A stretch of DNA of 64,000 nucleotides. Source: Nonomuraea coxensis DSM 45129 (GTDB lineage: Bacteria; Actinomycetota; Actinomycetes; Streptosporangiales; Streptosporangiaceae). The stretch spans positions 7,351,001 to 7,415,000 of the forward strand of contig NZ_CP068985.1 of assembly GCF_019397265.1 (NCBI RefSeq), read 5' to 3'. The position numbers were made by a program, and so were the translations under genes. Of this stretch, positions 34,017 through 41,850 are shown piece by piece. Below the pieces are notes generated by a model. It was not told where the DNA came from, ran no database searches, and saw only the letters and a program-made list of their open reading frames with translations. Positions within the stretch are counted from its first letter, which is position 1. Every line of letters begins with the position of its first letter.

Positions 34017-35382
34017 GCCCGGCTCGCTGGTCGACCGGCATGTCGGTTTCGTCCACGCGCTGCGTGAGGCCGGGGTGCCCGTGTCGGTGGCCGAGGGGCT
34101 GGACGCCGCCAACGCGCTGCGTGTGGTCGAGCTGGCCGACCGGGAGTCGCTGCGGGCCGCGTACGCGGCGACGCTGGTCAAGAAGCCCGGCTACCGGCCG
34201 GGGTTCGACGTGCTGTTCGACCTCTGGTTCCCGGCCACGACGACCGGCCTGCGCGCCCCGCGCGAGGAGCCGCTCGACCCGGAGACGGCGACCGTCGAGG
34301 AGCTGCGGGCGTACCTCGCGCAGCTGCTGACCGACGGCGGCGACGCCGAGATGCGGGCGTTCGCGCAGGCGATGGTGAGCCGGTTCGGGCGGCAGCAGGC
34401 GTCCGGGCCCGGCCGGCAGAACTGGTTCTCCTACAGCGTCCTGCGGGCCCTGTCCCCCGAGACGCTGATGGCCCGCATCCTGCGCGAGGTCCTGGCCGGG
34501 CAGGAGCGCGGCGGGCTGGCGGAGAAGACCGTGCGGCAGCGGGTCACCTCCGGGATCCGGCGCTTCGAGGAGGAGGTCGCCACCGACGTCCGCCGCCGCA
34601 TCGCCGAGGACTCCGGGGTGGAGCGCATCGCCCGCTCCGCCGTGCGCCCGCCGCTCGACCAGATCGACTTCCTGCGCGTCACCAAGGCCGACCTGGCCCG
34701 GCTGCGCCGCGAGGTGCACCCGCTGGCCCGGCGGCTCGCGGCACGGCTGACGATCAAGCACAGGAAGGGCCGGCGTGGGCGGCTCGACTTCCGCCGCACC
34801 GTGCGGGCCTCGCTGCAGAGCGGCGGCGTCCCGCTGACCACGCACTTCAAGCCGCCCCGGCCGCACAAGCCGGAGCTGGTCATCCTCTGCGACACCAGCG
34901 ACTCGGTCTCGTCGTTCGCGCACTTCACGCTGCTGCTGACGTACGCGCTGCGTGAGCAGTTCACGAAGGTGCGGGCGTTCGGCTTCGTGGACACGGTGGA
35001 CGAGATCACGAAGTTCTTCCAGCCCGGCGCCGACGTCGTCGAGGCCATGACCCGGCTCGCGAAGGAGGCCGACATGGTCCGCTTCGGCCGTACCAACTAC
35101 AGGCACAGCCTGGAGACCTTCGCCGAGCGCTACGGCGACGCGATCGGCCCCAGGACCTCGCTGCTGATCCTCGGCGACGCCCGCTCCAACTACCAGCCGC
35201 CCGCTCTCGACCTGCTGAAGTCGCTGGCCGGCAAGGCCCGCCACGCCTACTGGCTGAACCCGGAGCCCCGGCAGCAGTGGGACACCGGCGACTCGGTGGC
35301 GAGCGACTACGCCACGATCGTCCCGATGTACGAGTGCCGCAACGTCGCCCAGCTCACCGCGTTCATCGAGACCCTGGCCTGA
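34009..35382 (+). CDS. CoxE-like von Willebrand A-domain protein
   Basis: A 457-residue protein with a C-terminal VWA domain. The metal-ion-dependent adhesion site starts D295-T-S297-D-S299 in LVILCDTSDSVSSFAHF, and a second element is RFGRTNYRHSLETF. The N-terminal 250 residues are helical and basic. It is the partner of the MoxR ATPase. The 3' end overlaps the convergent zinc-ribbon gene by 20 nt. Role: holds the client protein or metal centre while the ATPase works, by family analogy. Confidence 0.9.
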   Translation: MPEPGSLVDRHVGFVHALREAGVPVSVAEGLDAANALRVVELADRESLRAAYAATLVKKPGYRPGFDVLFDLWFPATTTGLRAPREEPLDPETATVEELRAYLAQLLTDGGDAEMRAFAQAMVSRFGRQQASGPGRQNWFSYSVLRALSPETLMARILREVLAGQERGGLAEKTVRQRVTSGIRRFEEEVATDVRRRIAEDSGVERIARSAVRPPLDQIDFLRVTKADLARLRREVHPLARRLAARLTIKHRKGRRGRLDFRRTVRASLQSGGVPLTTHFKPPRPHKPELVILCDTSDSVSSFAHFTLLLTYALREQFTKVRAFGFVDTVDEITKFFQPGADVVEAMTRLAKEADMVRFGRTNYRHSLETFAERYGDAIGPRTSLLILGDARSNYQPPALDLLKSLAGKARHAYWLNPEPRQQWDTGDSVASDYATIVPMYECRNVAQLTAFIETLA

Positions 35383-35767
35383 CCGTCAGGTCCGTGGCCG
35401 TCACCCCGCACACCGGGCAGGCTGCGTGGGCGGTGTCCGCGCGGAGCGGCGTGCCGCAGGCCGCGCAGCGGCCCTCGTACGCGAGCCGGCCACGCCCGTC
35501 CCGGGTCCCGAGGCGCGGCAACGCGGCGGCCACCGCCGGATGCCGCCAGGCGGGACCCCTGCGCCCGGGGGCGGGGCCGCGTACCGCGAGGAACAGCCGC
35601 GACTCCGTGCCGGGCGCCGGCGGGTACGGCAGGCGGTGGGACAGCACCGCGCCGAGCACGTCCCGCAGCCGGTCGTCGGGCAGGGCCAGCAGCTCCGGCA
35701 GCAGCCGCTCGACGGTGATCCTGGCCACGGCGTCGCGCAGCTCGCCCAGGGGCAGGTCGTCCCTCAT
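35363..35767 (-). CDS. C-terminal zinc-ribbon protein, tandem paralogue of the gene before it
   Basis: A 134-residue protein. The helical N-terminus (LPDDRLRDVLGAVLSHRLPY) is followed by SRLFLAVRGPAPGRRGPAW and a C-terminal zinc ribbon, CAACG ... CPVCG. The same order of elements is found in the gene directly upstream (starting at 36123), so this is a tandem duplication. Start overlaps the upstream stop by ATGA. Its 3' end overlaps the end of the CoxE-like gene on the other strand. Function unknown. Confidence 0.75.
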   Translation of the reverse strand: MRDDLPLGELRDAVARITVERLLPELLALPDDRLRDVLGAVLSHRLPYPPAPGTESRLFLAVRGPAPGRRGPAWRHPAVAAALPRLGTRDGRGRLAYEGRCAACGTPLRADTAHAACPVCGVTATDLTVRPGSR

Positions 35768-36123
35768 GTCAGGTACGCCGGCTCGTCGCAGACCGGGCAG
35801 CGGACGTGCTTGCGGCTGCCGGCGAGGCCGATCCGGCAGCGGGCGCAGCCGCCGCTCTGCGCCAGGCCCCAGTCGACGTCGCGCCGGTCGCCGCCGTAGT
35901 GGTCGGCGTCCGGGTAGGCCACCGCGCTGTACTCGGGCGGACCCTCCCAGCGGCCGGTGCGGGGGTCGCGCTCACGGGTGGCGACGGCCAGGAGGTAGCG
36001 GCTCCCGGGATCGTCGTCGGGGGTGCGAGCCTCGAAGACCTGCCGCAGCAGGTAGGTCAGCCACTCGTCGGGCAGCGACCGTAAGTGGGTGACCAAGGTG
36101 TACGGATCAGGCGATGCGGACAT
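35764..36123 (-). CDS. C-terminal zinc-ribbon protein
   Basis: A 119-residue protein; ATG at 36123 was chosen because the in-frame extension upstream runs into the 36140-36180 hairpin. The order matches its paralogue: LPDEWLTYLLRQVFEART, SRYLLAVATRERDPRTGRW, then a ribbon CARCRIG ... CPVCDEP. The first half could form a small helical domain, and the ribbon probably binds zinc. It is the first gene of a two-gene operon that converges on the MoxR/CoxE pair. No family name known to me. Confidence 0.75.
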   Translation of the reverse strand: MSASPDPYTLVTHLRSLPDEWLTYLLRQVFEARTPDDDPGSRYLLAVATRERDPRTGRWEGPPEYSAVAYPDADHYGGDRRDVDWGLAQSGGCARCRIGLAGSRKHVRCPVCDEPAYLT

Positions 36124-36139
36124 GCGTCGATGATCGCAG

Positions 36140-36209
36140 CCGATCGTGCCGCCGTTCCACGGGAGCGGCGGCACGATCGGCGATCCCGGCCGGGGCCGGG
36201 CCGGGATCG
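36140..36209. terminator. Two back-to-back strong hairpins
   Basis: Hairpin 1 is a perfect 15-bp stem, CCGATCGTGCCGCCG with its exact complement, with an 11-nt loop (36140-36180). Hairpin 2 is a perfect 10-bp stem, CGATCCCGGC/GCCGGGATCG, with a 9-nt loop (36181-36209). There is no U-tract, as is common for terminators in this kind of genome. They sit after the NERD-protein gene (minus strand) and directly before the zinc-ribbon operon, which they would insulate. Confidence 0.7.
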
Positions 36210-36223
36210 CGGGGAGGCAGGTC

Positions 36224-37012
36224 TCAGGCGGCGGCCTTGAGCAGCTCCTTGGCCGCGGTGCGGGTGAGCAGCTCGATCTGCTCGTCGGTGTAGACGCGGC
36301 CCCCGACGGCCTGGATGACCTTGGGGGCCACGCGTGGCTTGAGCACCGTCAGCCCTTCGGCCACGAAGACGCCGCCCTTGGGCAGGAGGCCGCAGTGGAC
36401 GGCGAGCATGGGCGAGATCGTCACCTGGACGCCGGTCTCGCGGGTCAGCAGGTCGCCGAAGGACTCGGCGGTCTTGACGAGCTTGCGCGCGTACGTGGAG
36501 CCGTACTTCTCGCCGAAGAACAGCCGGCCGCCGTAGACGTTGATGTCGGTGTCGGGGCTCCAGGACTCGTTGTCCACGATCCACACCCCGGCGGGGCCGA
36601 TGATGAGGTGGTCGATGGACGCCTCGCCCTTGACGGCGCGCCCGTCGAGCACGGTGTAGCCCTGCCGGCCCAGGGAGCGGCGCAGGAGCCTGGCCGTGAT
36701 CGTCTCACCGTGCTTGGCCCCGCGCCAGACGGCGGTGGCGTGGAAGGCGTGCCAGTCGAGATACCAGTCGACCGCGGCCACGAGACCGGCGACCAGGAGG
36801 CCCACCAGGACCGAGGCCGTGGAGAGGCCGAAGCGCAGGGCCACCGCGACGCCGACGACGAACCCCACGCCCGCCTTGACGTATCTGGACCTGCGGCGGT
36901 TCTTGGCGTCCTCGCGCCAGAGTTTCTCGTACCACCACTGCGCGGAGTTTCCTGTGTACTTGTCGCTTGGCTGCACGTAGATCGAGCCACCGGGCACGGC
37001 AAACTCCCCCAA
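36224..37012 (-). CDS. NERD-domain membrane protein with altered catalytic motif
   Basis: A 262-residue protein. Two hydrophobic segments near residues 48-85 (VKAGVGFVVGVAVALRFG; VLVGLLVAGLVAAVDW) are followed by a NERD (nuclease-related) domain, about 100-215: RQGYTVLDGRAVKGEASIDHLIIGPAGVWIVDNESW. NERD domains resemble PD-(D/E)xK nucleases. In most, the strand after IDHLVVGP ends in D-x-K; here it reads D147-N-E149, so the lysine is missing and nuclease activity is doubtful. The protein is probably cytoplasmic-facing. Transcribed away from the TetR gene at 37165. Confidence 0.82.
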   Translation of the reverse strand: MGEFAVPGGSIYVQPSDKYTGNSAQWWYEKLWREDAKNRRRSRYVKAGVGFVVGVAVALRFGLSTASVLVGLLVAGLVAAVDWYLDWHAFHATAVWRGAKHGETITARLLRRSLGRQGYTVLDGRAVKGEASIDHLIIGPAGVWIVDNESWSPDTDINVYGGRLFFGEKYGSTYARKLVKTAESFGDLLTRETGVQVTISPMLAVHCGLLPKGGVFVAEGLTVLKPRVAPKVIQAVGGRVYTDEQIELLTRTAAKELLKAAA

Positions 37013-37139
37013 AGCGTAGGAAATGTGCAGGATCTGCCACGCCGAAGATCCCCTCGCCGGTCAAGGGATACCCGGCCCGCAACCAAGGCAAGCCTAAGGT
37101 GAGACGATTGGCACCGGCAAGCAGGTGTCGCCTGCTTCA

Positions 37140-37153
37140 ACCGACCAGTCGGT
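37140..37153. promoter_or_regulatory. TetR operator ACCGACCAGTCGGT, 12 nt before the TetR start
   Basis: A 14-nt near-perfect palindrome lying just upstream of the TetR start codon. The same motif (ACCGACCGGCCGGT, followed by the same ATG trinucleotide context) occurs in front of the acyl-CoA dehydrogenase operon at 41173. Two matched sites next to one regulator and its probable target strongly suggest that this TetR controls itself and the dehydrogenases. Confidence 0.65.
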
Positions 37154-37164
37154 ATGCTGTGCCG

Positions 37165-37773
37165 GTGACCAAGGGGCAGCAGGGGAAAGACGAACCGGTC
37201 CGGCAGCGGCTGCTCGCCGAGGCGACCAGGCTGTTCGCCGAGCGCGGGTTCGAAGGCACCTCCGTGCAGGAGATCGTCGTGGCGGCGGGCGTCACCAAGG
37301 GCGCCATGTACCACTACTTCGAATCCAAGGACGACCTGCTGCGCGAGATCTACGGCAGGGTCCTGCGCCTGCAGCTCGACCGGCTCACCCACATCGCGGG
37401 CGGCGCCGGCACGGTGGAGGAGCGCCTGCACCGCGCCGCCGCCGACGTCGTCGAGACCACGACCGCCAACCTCGACGACTCCAAGATCTTCTTCCGGTCG
37501 ATGCACCTGCTCGCCCCGGAGACCCAGAAGACCGTGCGCGCCGAACGCCGCCGCTACCACGAACGCTTCCGCGACCTCGTGGCCGAGGGGCAGCGCGCCG
37601 GCGTCTTCTCCGCCAGGGTCCCCGCCGAGCTGGTCGTCGACTACTTCTTCGGCTCGGTGCACCACCTGGGCACGTGGTTCCACGTGGAAGGGCCGCTCAC
37701 CGGCGCCCAGGTGGGCAGGCACTTCGCCGACCTACTGCTCGCCTCCCTCGGGGCCGGGCACGCCGACGAGTGA
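37165..37773 (+). CDS. TetR-family regulator of the acyl-CoA dehydrogenase operon
   Basis: A 202-residue TetR-type repressor. GTG at 37165 was chosen because the helix-turn-helix begins soon after it (RLLAEATRLFAERGFEGTSV ... GVTKGAMYHYFESKDDLL); a longer frame reads back through the operator. The rest resembles regulators of fatty-acid and sterol catabolism, which sense acyl-CoA or steroid-CoA. Its 3' end overlaps that of the convergent acyl-CoA dehydrogenase gene by 42 nt. An operator lies 11 nt upstream, so autoregulation is likely; the ligand is inferred from the target genes only. Confidence 0.9.
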   Translation: MTKGQQGKDEPVRQRLLAEATRLFAERGFEGTSVQEIVVAAGVTKGAMYHYFESKDDLLREIYGRVLRLQLDRLTHIAGGAGTVEERLHRAAADVVETTTANLDDSKIFFRSMHLLAPETQKTVRAERRRYHERFRDLVAEGQRAGVFSARVPAELVVDYFFGSVHHLGTWFHVEGPLTGAQVGRHFADLLLASLGAGHADE

Positions 37774-38793
37774 GGCCAGCGCGGCCCGGTGGTCGCCCGG
37801 CGTGCCGAGCGCGATCTCCGAGGACTTCGCGCGCTTGAGATAGAGATGGACGGGGTGCTCCCAGGTCATCCCGATCCCGCCGTGCAGTTGCAGCGCCTCC
37901 TCGGCCACGCGCACCGCGACCCCGGCGTTCCACGCCTGCGCCACGGCCACCGAGACGGCCGACGGGTCGGCCACCGCGTTGCGGGCCGCGGCCCGCGCCC
38001 GTACGACGTCCAGCCACAGATCGGCCAGCCGGTGCTTGATCGCCTGGAACGAGCCGACGGGCCGGGCGAACTGGTGGCGCTCCTTGACGTAGCCGAGCGT
38101 CGTCTCCAGGCACCACTCCGCCACGCCGAGCTGCTCGCTGGCCAGCAGCGCCGCGCCGAGGCGCAGCACGGCGGCCAGGTCGCAGGCCCCTGCGTGCCTG
38201 GCCTCGGCCCGGTCGAAGGTCACCGTGGCGACCGGCCTGGTCAGGTCCAGCGACGGCCCGGCCGTCACCACGGCCGCCGCCGCCTCGACCGCGTACAGCT
38301 CGCCGTCCACGGGCACCAGCAGCACGTCGGCCGCGTCCGCCCCGGCCACGCCCGTGACGGTGCCGGACAGCCGGCCGCCCTCCGCCCGCACCGCCGAGCC
38401 CCGCTGCGGCCGGTACGGCGAGGCCGCGAACGACACCGCCAGCGCCGCCGTACGGCGTCCCTCGGCCAGCTCGCCGAGCAGCGCGTCCCTGGTCGGCAGC
38501 AGCGCCCGGGTGGCCAGCACCGCGCTGGTGAGGAACGGCACCGGAGCGACCGCCCGGCCCAGCTCCTCCAGCACCACGCCCGCCTCGCCAGGACCGGCTC
38601 CCGCGCCGCCCAGTTCCTCGGGGATGAGCAGCCCGGCCACGCCGATCTCGCCGGCCAGCGTCTTCCACAGGTCCAGGTCGGCAGGCTCGGACTCCACGCG
38701 CTCGATCACGGCGGCCGGCGGGCAGCGGTCGGCCAGCAGCGCCCGCACGCTCGCGCGCAGCTCCTCCTCGATCTCGGTGTACAGCAGGGTCAT
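37732..38793 (-). CDS. Acyl-CoA dehydrogenase, small-subunit type
   Basis: A 353-residue FadE-type protein. ATG at 38793 overlaps the stop of the upstream dehydrogenase by ATGA. The N-terminal helical domain (LLYTEIEEELRASVRALLAD) and C-terminal helical domain (LQLHGGIGMTWEHPVHLYLK) are present, but the middle beta domain is divergent. The usual catalytic-glutamate loop found in its partner is not obvious here. Proteins of this length paired with a 390-residue partner form alpha2-beta2 dehydrogenases acting on bulky substrates such as sterol side chains, where one subunit lacks the base. That assignment is family-based inference. Confidence 0.9.
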   Translation of the reverse strand: MTLLYTEIEEELRASVRALLADRCPPAAVIERVESEPADLDLWKTLAGEIGVAGLLIPEELGGAGAGPGEAGVVLEELGRAVAPVPFLTSAVLATRALLPTRDALLGELAEGRRTAALAVSFAASPYRPQRGSAVRAEGGRLSGTVTGVAGADAADVLLVPVDGELYAVEAAAAVVTAGPSLDLTRPVATVTFDRAEARHAGACDLAAVLRLGAALLASEQLGVAEWCLETTLGYVKERHQFARPVGSFQAIKHRLADLWLDVVRARAAARNAVADPSAVSVAVAQAWNAGVAVRVAEEALQLHGGIGMTWEHPVHLYLKRAKSSEIALGTPGDHRAALASLVGVPGPEGGEQ

Positions 38794-39968
38794 CGCGGCA
38801 GGTCCTTCCAGGGCACGTCCTTGTCGACGCGGGGTTCGGAGGGCAGGCCGAGCACCCGCTCGGCGACGATGTTGCGCAGGATCTCCGACGTGCCGCCCTC
38901 GATCGAGTTGCCCTTGGCCCGCAGGTAGCGGTAGCCGGGCCCGCGGCCGAAGAAGTCGACGTCCTCGGAACGCCTGAACGTCCAGTCGTCGTAGCCCAGG
39001 TCGCGGTTGAACTCGACGTCGAAGCCGGTCAGCGCCTGGTTGAGCTTGGCGAACGACAGCTTCATCCCCGACCCCTCGGGCCCCGGCTGCCCGGCGGCGA
39101 GCTGCTCGCGCAGCCGCGCGCCCGACAGGCGGGTGGCCTCGGCCTCCACCCACAGCGACAGCAGCCGCTGGTGCAGGTCGTGGGTCCGCAGCTCGGGACG
39201 CTCGCGCCAGGCGTCGAGCACCGCCGCCATGACGCCGCCGCCGCGGCGGGTGGGCGCGCCGCCGATGGCCACGCGCTCGTTCATGAGCGTGGTCTGCGCG
39301 ACCCGCCAGCCGTCGCCGACCTCGCCGAGGCGCAGGTCGTCGGAGAGCCGCACGCCGGTGAGGAAGACCTCGTTGAACTCGGCCTCGCCGGTGATCTGCC
39401 GCAGCGGCCGCACCTCGACGCCGGGCGCGTTCATGTCGCACACGAAGTACGTCAGCCCGCGGTGCTTCGGCACCTCGGGGTCGGTGCGGGTGACGAGGAT
39501 GGCCCAGCGGGCGTGGTGCGCGCCGGACGTCCACACCTTCTGGCCGTCCACCACCCACTCGTCGCCGTCGCGCACCGCCCGGGTGGCGAGCGTGGCCAGG
39601 TCGGAGCCGGCGCCGGGCTCGCTGAAGAGCTGGCACCAGATCTCCTCGCCGGTCCACAGCGGGCGCAGGAAGCGGCGCTTCTGCTCCTCGGTGCCGAACG
39701 CGAGGATCGTCGGCGCGGCCATGCCGAGCCCGATGCCCTGCTTGCCGCCGTTGATCTGCGGGGTGTCGGCCAGCTCCCGCTCCACGACCTGCTGCAGCTC
39801 GCGGGACGCGCCGAGCCCGCCGAGCCCTTCGGGGAACCACACCCAGGCGAGCCCGGCGTCGAACCTGGCCCGCAGGAACTCCAGCCGGTCCCCCGCCGGG
39901 TCGTGCCCGGCCAGGAACTCCGCGACCCGCTGCTTGATGTCCGCCTCGTTCACCCTTCTCACATCCAC
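38790..39968 (-). CDS. Acyl-CoA dehydrogenase, large-subunit type
   Basis: A 392-residue FAD enzyme that introduces an alpha-beta double bond in acyl-CoA. The flavin-binding middle region is clear (CQLFSEPGAGSDLATLATRA; WVVDGQKVWTSGA), and the C-terminal loop NSIEGGTSEILRNIVAERVL carries the probable catalytic glutamate. It overlaps the gene before it by 10 nt and the gene after it by ATGA, the middle of a three-gene operon. It probably forms a heterotetramer with the 353-residue partner. Confidence 0.93.
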   Translation of the reverse strand: MDVRRVNEADIKQRVAEFLAGHDPAGDRLEFLRARFDAGLAWVWFPEGLGGLGASRELQQVVERELADTPQINGGKQGIGLGMAAPTILAFGTEEQKRRFLRPLWTGEEIWCQLFSEPGAGSDLATLATRAVRDGDEWVVDGQKVWTSGAHHARWAILVTRTDPEVPKHRGLTYFVCDMNAPGVEVRPLRQITGEAEFNEVFLTGVRLSDDLRLGEVGDGWRVAQTTLMNERVAIGGAPTRRGGGVMAAVLDAWRERPELRTHDLHQRLLSLWVEAEATRLSGARLREQLAAGQPGPEGSGMKLSFAKLNQALTGFDVEFNRDLGYDDWTFRRSEDVDFFGRGPGYRYLRAKGNSIEGGTSEILRNIVAERVLGLPSEPRVDKDVPWKDLPR

Positions 39969-41161
39969 TTCTTGAGCTCGCGGTAGGCGAGTGAGCGCTT
40001 GTGCACCTCGTCGGGGCCGTCGGCGAGGCGGAGCGTGCGCGCGTGCGCCCAGAGCGCGGCCAGCGGGAAGTCCTGGGAGACGCCGCCCGCGCCGTGCACC
40101 TGCACGGCCTTATCGAGGATCCACTCGACGGCGATCGGCGTCGCGATCTTGATGGACTGGATCTCGGTGTGGGCGCCCTGGTTGCCCACCGTGTCCATGA
40201 GCCAGGCGGTCTTGAGCACGAGCAGCCGGAGCTGCTCGATGCGGATGCGGGACTCGGCGATCCAGTCCTGGATCACGCCCTGCCGGGCGACGGGCTTGCC
40301 GAACGTGGTGCGCGACAGCGCCCGCCGGCACATCAGCTCGACCGCCCGCTCGGCCATGCCGATGAGGCGCATGCAGTGGTGGATGCGGCCGGGGCCGAGG
40401 CGGGCCTGGGCGATGGCGAAGCCGCCGCCCTCCTCACCGATGAGGTTCGCCACCGGGACGCGGACGTCCTCGAAGACGACCTCGGCGTGACCGCCGTGGT
40501 CGGCGTCGGTGTAGCCGAAGACGTGCATGCCGCGCTTGACGTGGAGGCCGGGCGTGTCCCGCGGCACCAGGACCATGCTCTGCTGGCGGTGCTTCGGCGC
40601 CTCGGGGTCGGTCTTGCCCATGACGATGAAGATCTTGCATTGGGGGTTCATCGCGCCGGAGATGAACCACTTGCGGCCGTTGATGACGTACTCGTCGCCG
40701 TCACGGACGATGGAGGTGGCGATGTTGGTGGCGTCGGAGGAGGCGACGTCCGGCTCGGTCATCGCGAAGGCGGAGCGGATCTCGCCGTCGAGCAGCGGCC
40801 GCAGCCATTCCTTGCGCTGCCACTCGCTGCCGAACATCGCCAGCACTTCCATGTTGCCGGTGTCGGGGGCCGCGCAGTTGGTGGCCGCCGGGGCGATGGT
40901 GGGACTCCGGCCGAGGATCTCGGCCAGCGGGGCGTATTGGAGGTTCGTCAGGCCGGCGCCGTGCTCGCCCGGAAGGAACAGGTTCCACAGGCCGCGCTTC
41001 CTGGCCTCGTCCTTGAGGTCGTCCAGGAGGGGCGGGAGGTTCCAGCCGCTGTCGGCCGCCTGCTCCTCGAAGGCGGCCTCGGCGGGGTAGACGCACTCGT
41101 CCATGAAACGGAGCAGGCGTTCCCGCAGGTCCTCGGTGACGTGGTCATAGGCGAAGTCCAT
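39959..41161 (-). CDS. Acyl-CoA dehydrogenase (ACAD10/11-like)
   Basis: A 400-residue acyl-CoA dehydrogenase, first gene of the operon. Flavin/substrate motifs include AFAMTEPDVASSDATNIATS, YVINGRKWFISGAMNP and VQVHGAGGVSQDFPLAALWA; the C-terminus DGPDEVHKRSLAYREL matches the ACAD10/11-like group. The TetR operator at 41173 lies 11 nt before the start codon, so repressor binding would block it directly. With the next two genes and the TetR, this forms a small acyl-CoA (fatty acid or sterol side-chain) oxidation unit. No thiolase or hydratase is present in the window. Confidence 0.95.
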   Translation of the reverse strand: MDFAYDHVTEDLRERLLRFMDECVYPAEAAFEEQAADSGWNLPPLLDDLKDEARKRGLWNLFLPGEHGAGLTNLQYAPLAEILGRSPTIAPAATNCAAPDTGNMEVLAMFGSEWQRKEWLRPLLDGEIRSAFAMTEPDVASSDATNIATSIVRDGDEYVINGRKWFISGAMNPQCKIFIVMGKTDPEAPKHRQQSMVLVPRDTPGLHVKRGMHVFGYTDADHGGHAEVVFEDVRVPVANLIGEEGGGFAIAQARLGPGRIHHCMRLIGMAERAVELMCRRALSRTTFGKPVARQGVIQDWIAESRIRIEQLRLLVLKTAWLMDTVGNQGAHTEIQSIKIATPIAVEWILDKAVQVHGAGGVSQDFPLAALWAHARTLRLADGPDEVHKRSLAYRELKKWM

Positions 41162-41172
41162 GCGGTGAGCCT

Positions 41173-41186
41173 ACCGACCGGCCGGT
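41173..41186. promoter_or_regulatory. TetR operator of the acyl-CoA dehydrogenase operon
   Basis: ACCGACCGGCCGGT, a near-perfect 14-nt palindrome 11 nt upstream of the first dehydrogenase gene (minus strand). It matches the site before the TetR gene at 37140 at 12 of 14 positions and has the same flanking bases. Confidence 0.65.
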
Positions 41187-41255
41187 ATGAGTGTCGACAG
41201 GTGGATCCCCACAAAAACCGCCATGTGGCCATCATCAGGGCTAAGCCGGGCCTTC

Positions 41256-41261
41256 TAGGGT
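41256..41261 (+). promoter_or_regulatory. Leaderless -10 box of the GNAT gene
   Basis: TAGGGT is followed by exactly 7 nt and then ATG, the pattern of leaderless genes in actinobacteria. No ribosome site lies before the ATG. Confidence 0.55.
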
Positions 41262-41268
41262 TGCCCTC

Positions 41269-41850
41269 ATGACCGCCACGCTCCCTCAGCCCGTCGTCCT
41301 CGAGAACGACGTCGTCCGGCTCGAACCGCTCGCCCTCGCCCACGTCCCCGACCTGTTCGCCGCCGGGGGCGGGGACGACGAGGTGTGGCGCTGGCTGCCG
41401 GTCGCCACGCCGCGCACGGAGGAGGAGCTGGGCAAGACGGCGCTCGCCCTCGTCCACGACGACCAGCACGTCCCGTTCGCCGTGGTGGCGAAGGAGAGCG
41501 GCCGGGCGGTCGGCTGGACGACCTACGCCGACGTGCCCGGGTTCGAGGCCAGCGTCGAGATCGGCTGGACCTGGTACGGCCGCGCCGTCTGGCGCACCGC
41601 CGTCAACACCGCCTGCAAGCTGCTGCTCGTGGACCACGCCTTCGACCTGGGTCTCAACCGCGTCCTGCTGAAGACCGACGTGCTCAACACGCGCTCCCAG
41701 AACGCCATCCGGCGGATCGGCGGCGTGCACGAGGGCACGCTGCGCCGGCACCGCAGGCGGCCGGACGGCACCTGGCGCGACACCGTCGTCTTCGGCATCC
41801 TCGAGGAGGAGTGGCCCGAGCACCGGGCCCGGCTGCTCAACCGCCCGTGA
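41269..41850 (+). CDS. GNAT-family N-acetyltransferase (RimJ/RimL-like)
   Basis: A 193-residue acetyltransferase. The order fits the RimL-type GNAT group: an N-terminal VVRLEPLALAHVPDLFAAGG, a middle VEIGWTWYGRAVWRTAVNTA (acetyl-CoA loop region), then LGLNRVLLKTDVLNTRSQNA, and a final GTLRRHRRRPDGTWRDTVVF. Such enzymes acetylate protein N-termini, antibiotics or small amines; the substrate cannot be told here. Probably leaderless. The 3' end overlaps the convergent TetR gene by 14 nt. Confidence 0.92.
   Translation: MTATLPQPVVLENDVVRLEPLALAHVPDLFAAGGGDDEVWRWLPVATPRTEEELGKTALALVHDDQHVPFAVVAKESGRAVGWTTYADVPGFEASVEIGWTWYGRAVWRTAVNTACKLLLVDHAFDLGLNRVLLKTDVLNTRSQNAIRRIGGVHEGTLRRHRRRPDGTWRDTVVFGILEEEWPEHRARLLNRP

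Noticed and set aside
38794..39840. Long N-terminal extension of the 353-residue dehydrogenase frame
   Set aside because: It overlaps the upstream dehydrogenase almost completely and is Arg/Ala-rich. The ATGA at 38793 is the real coupled start.
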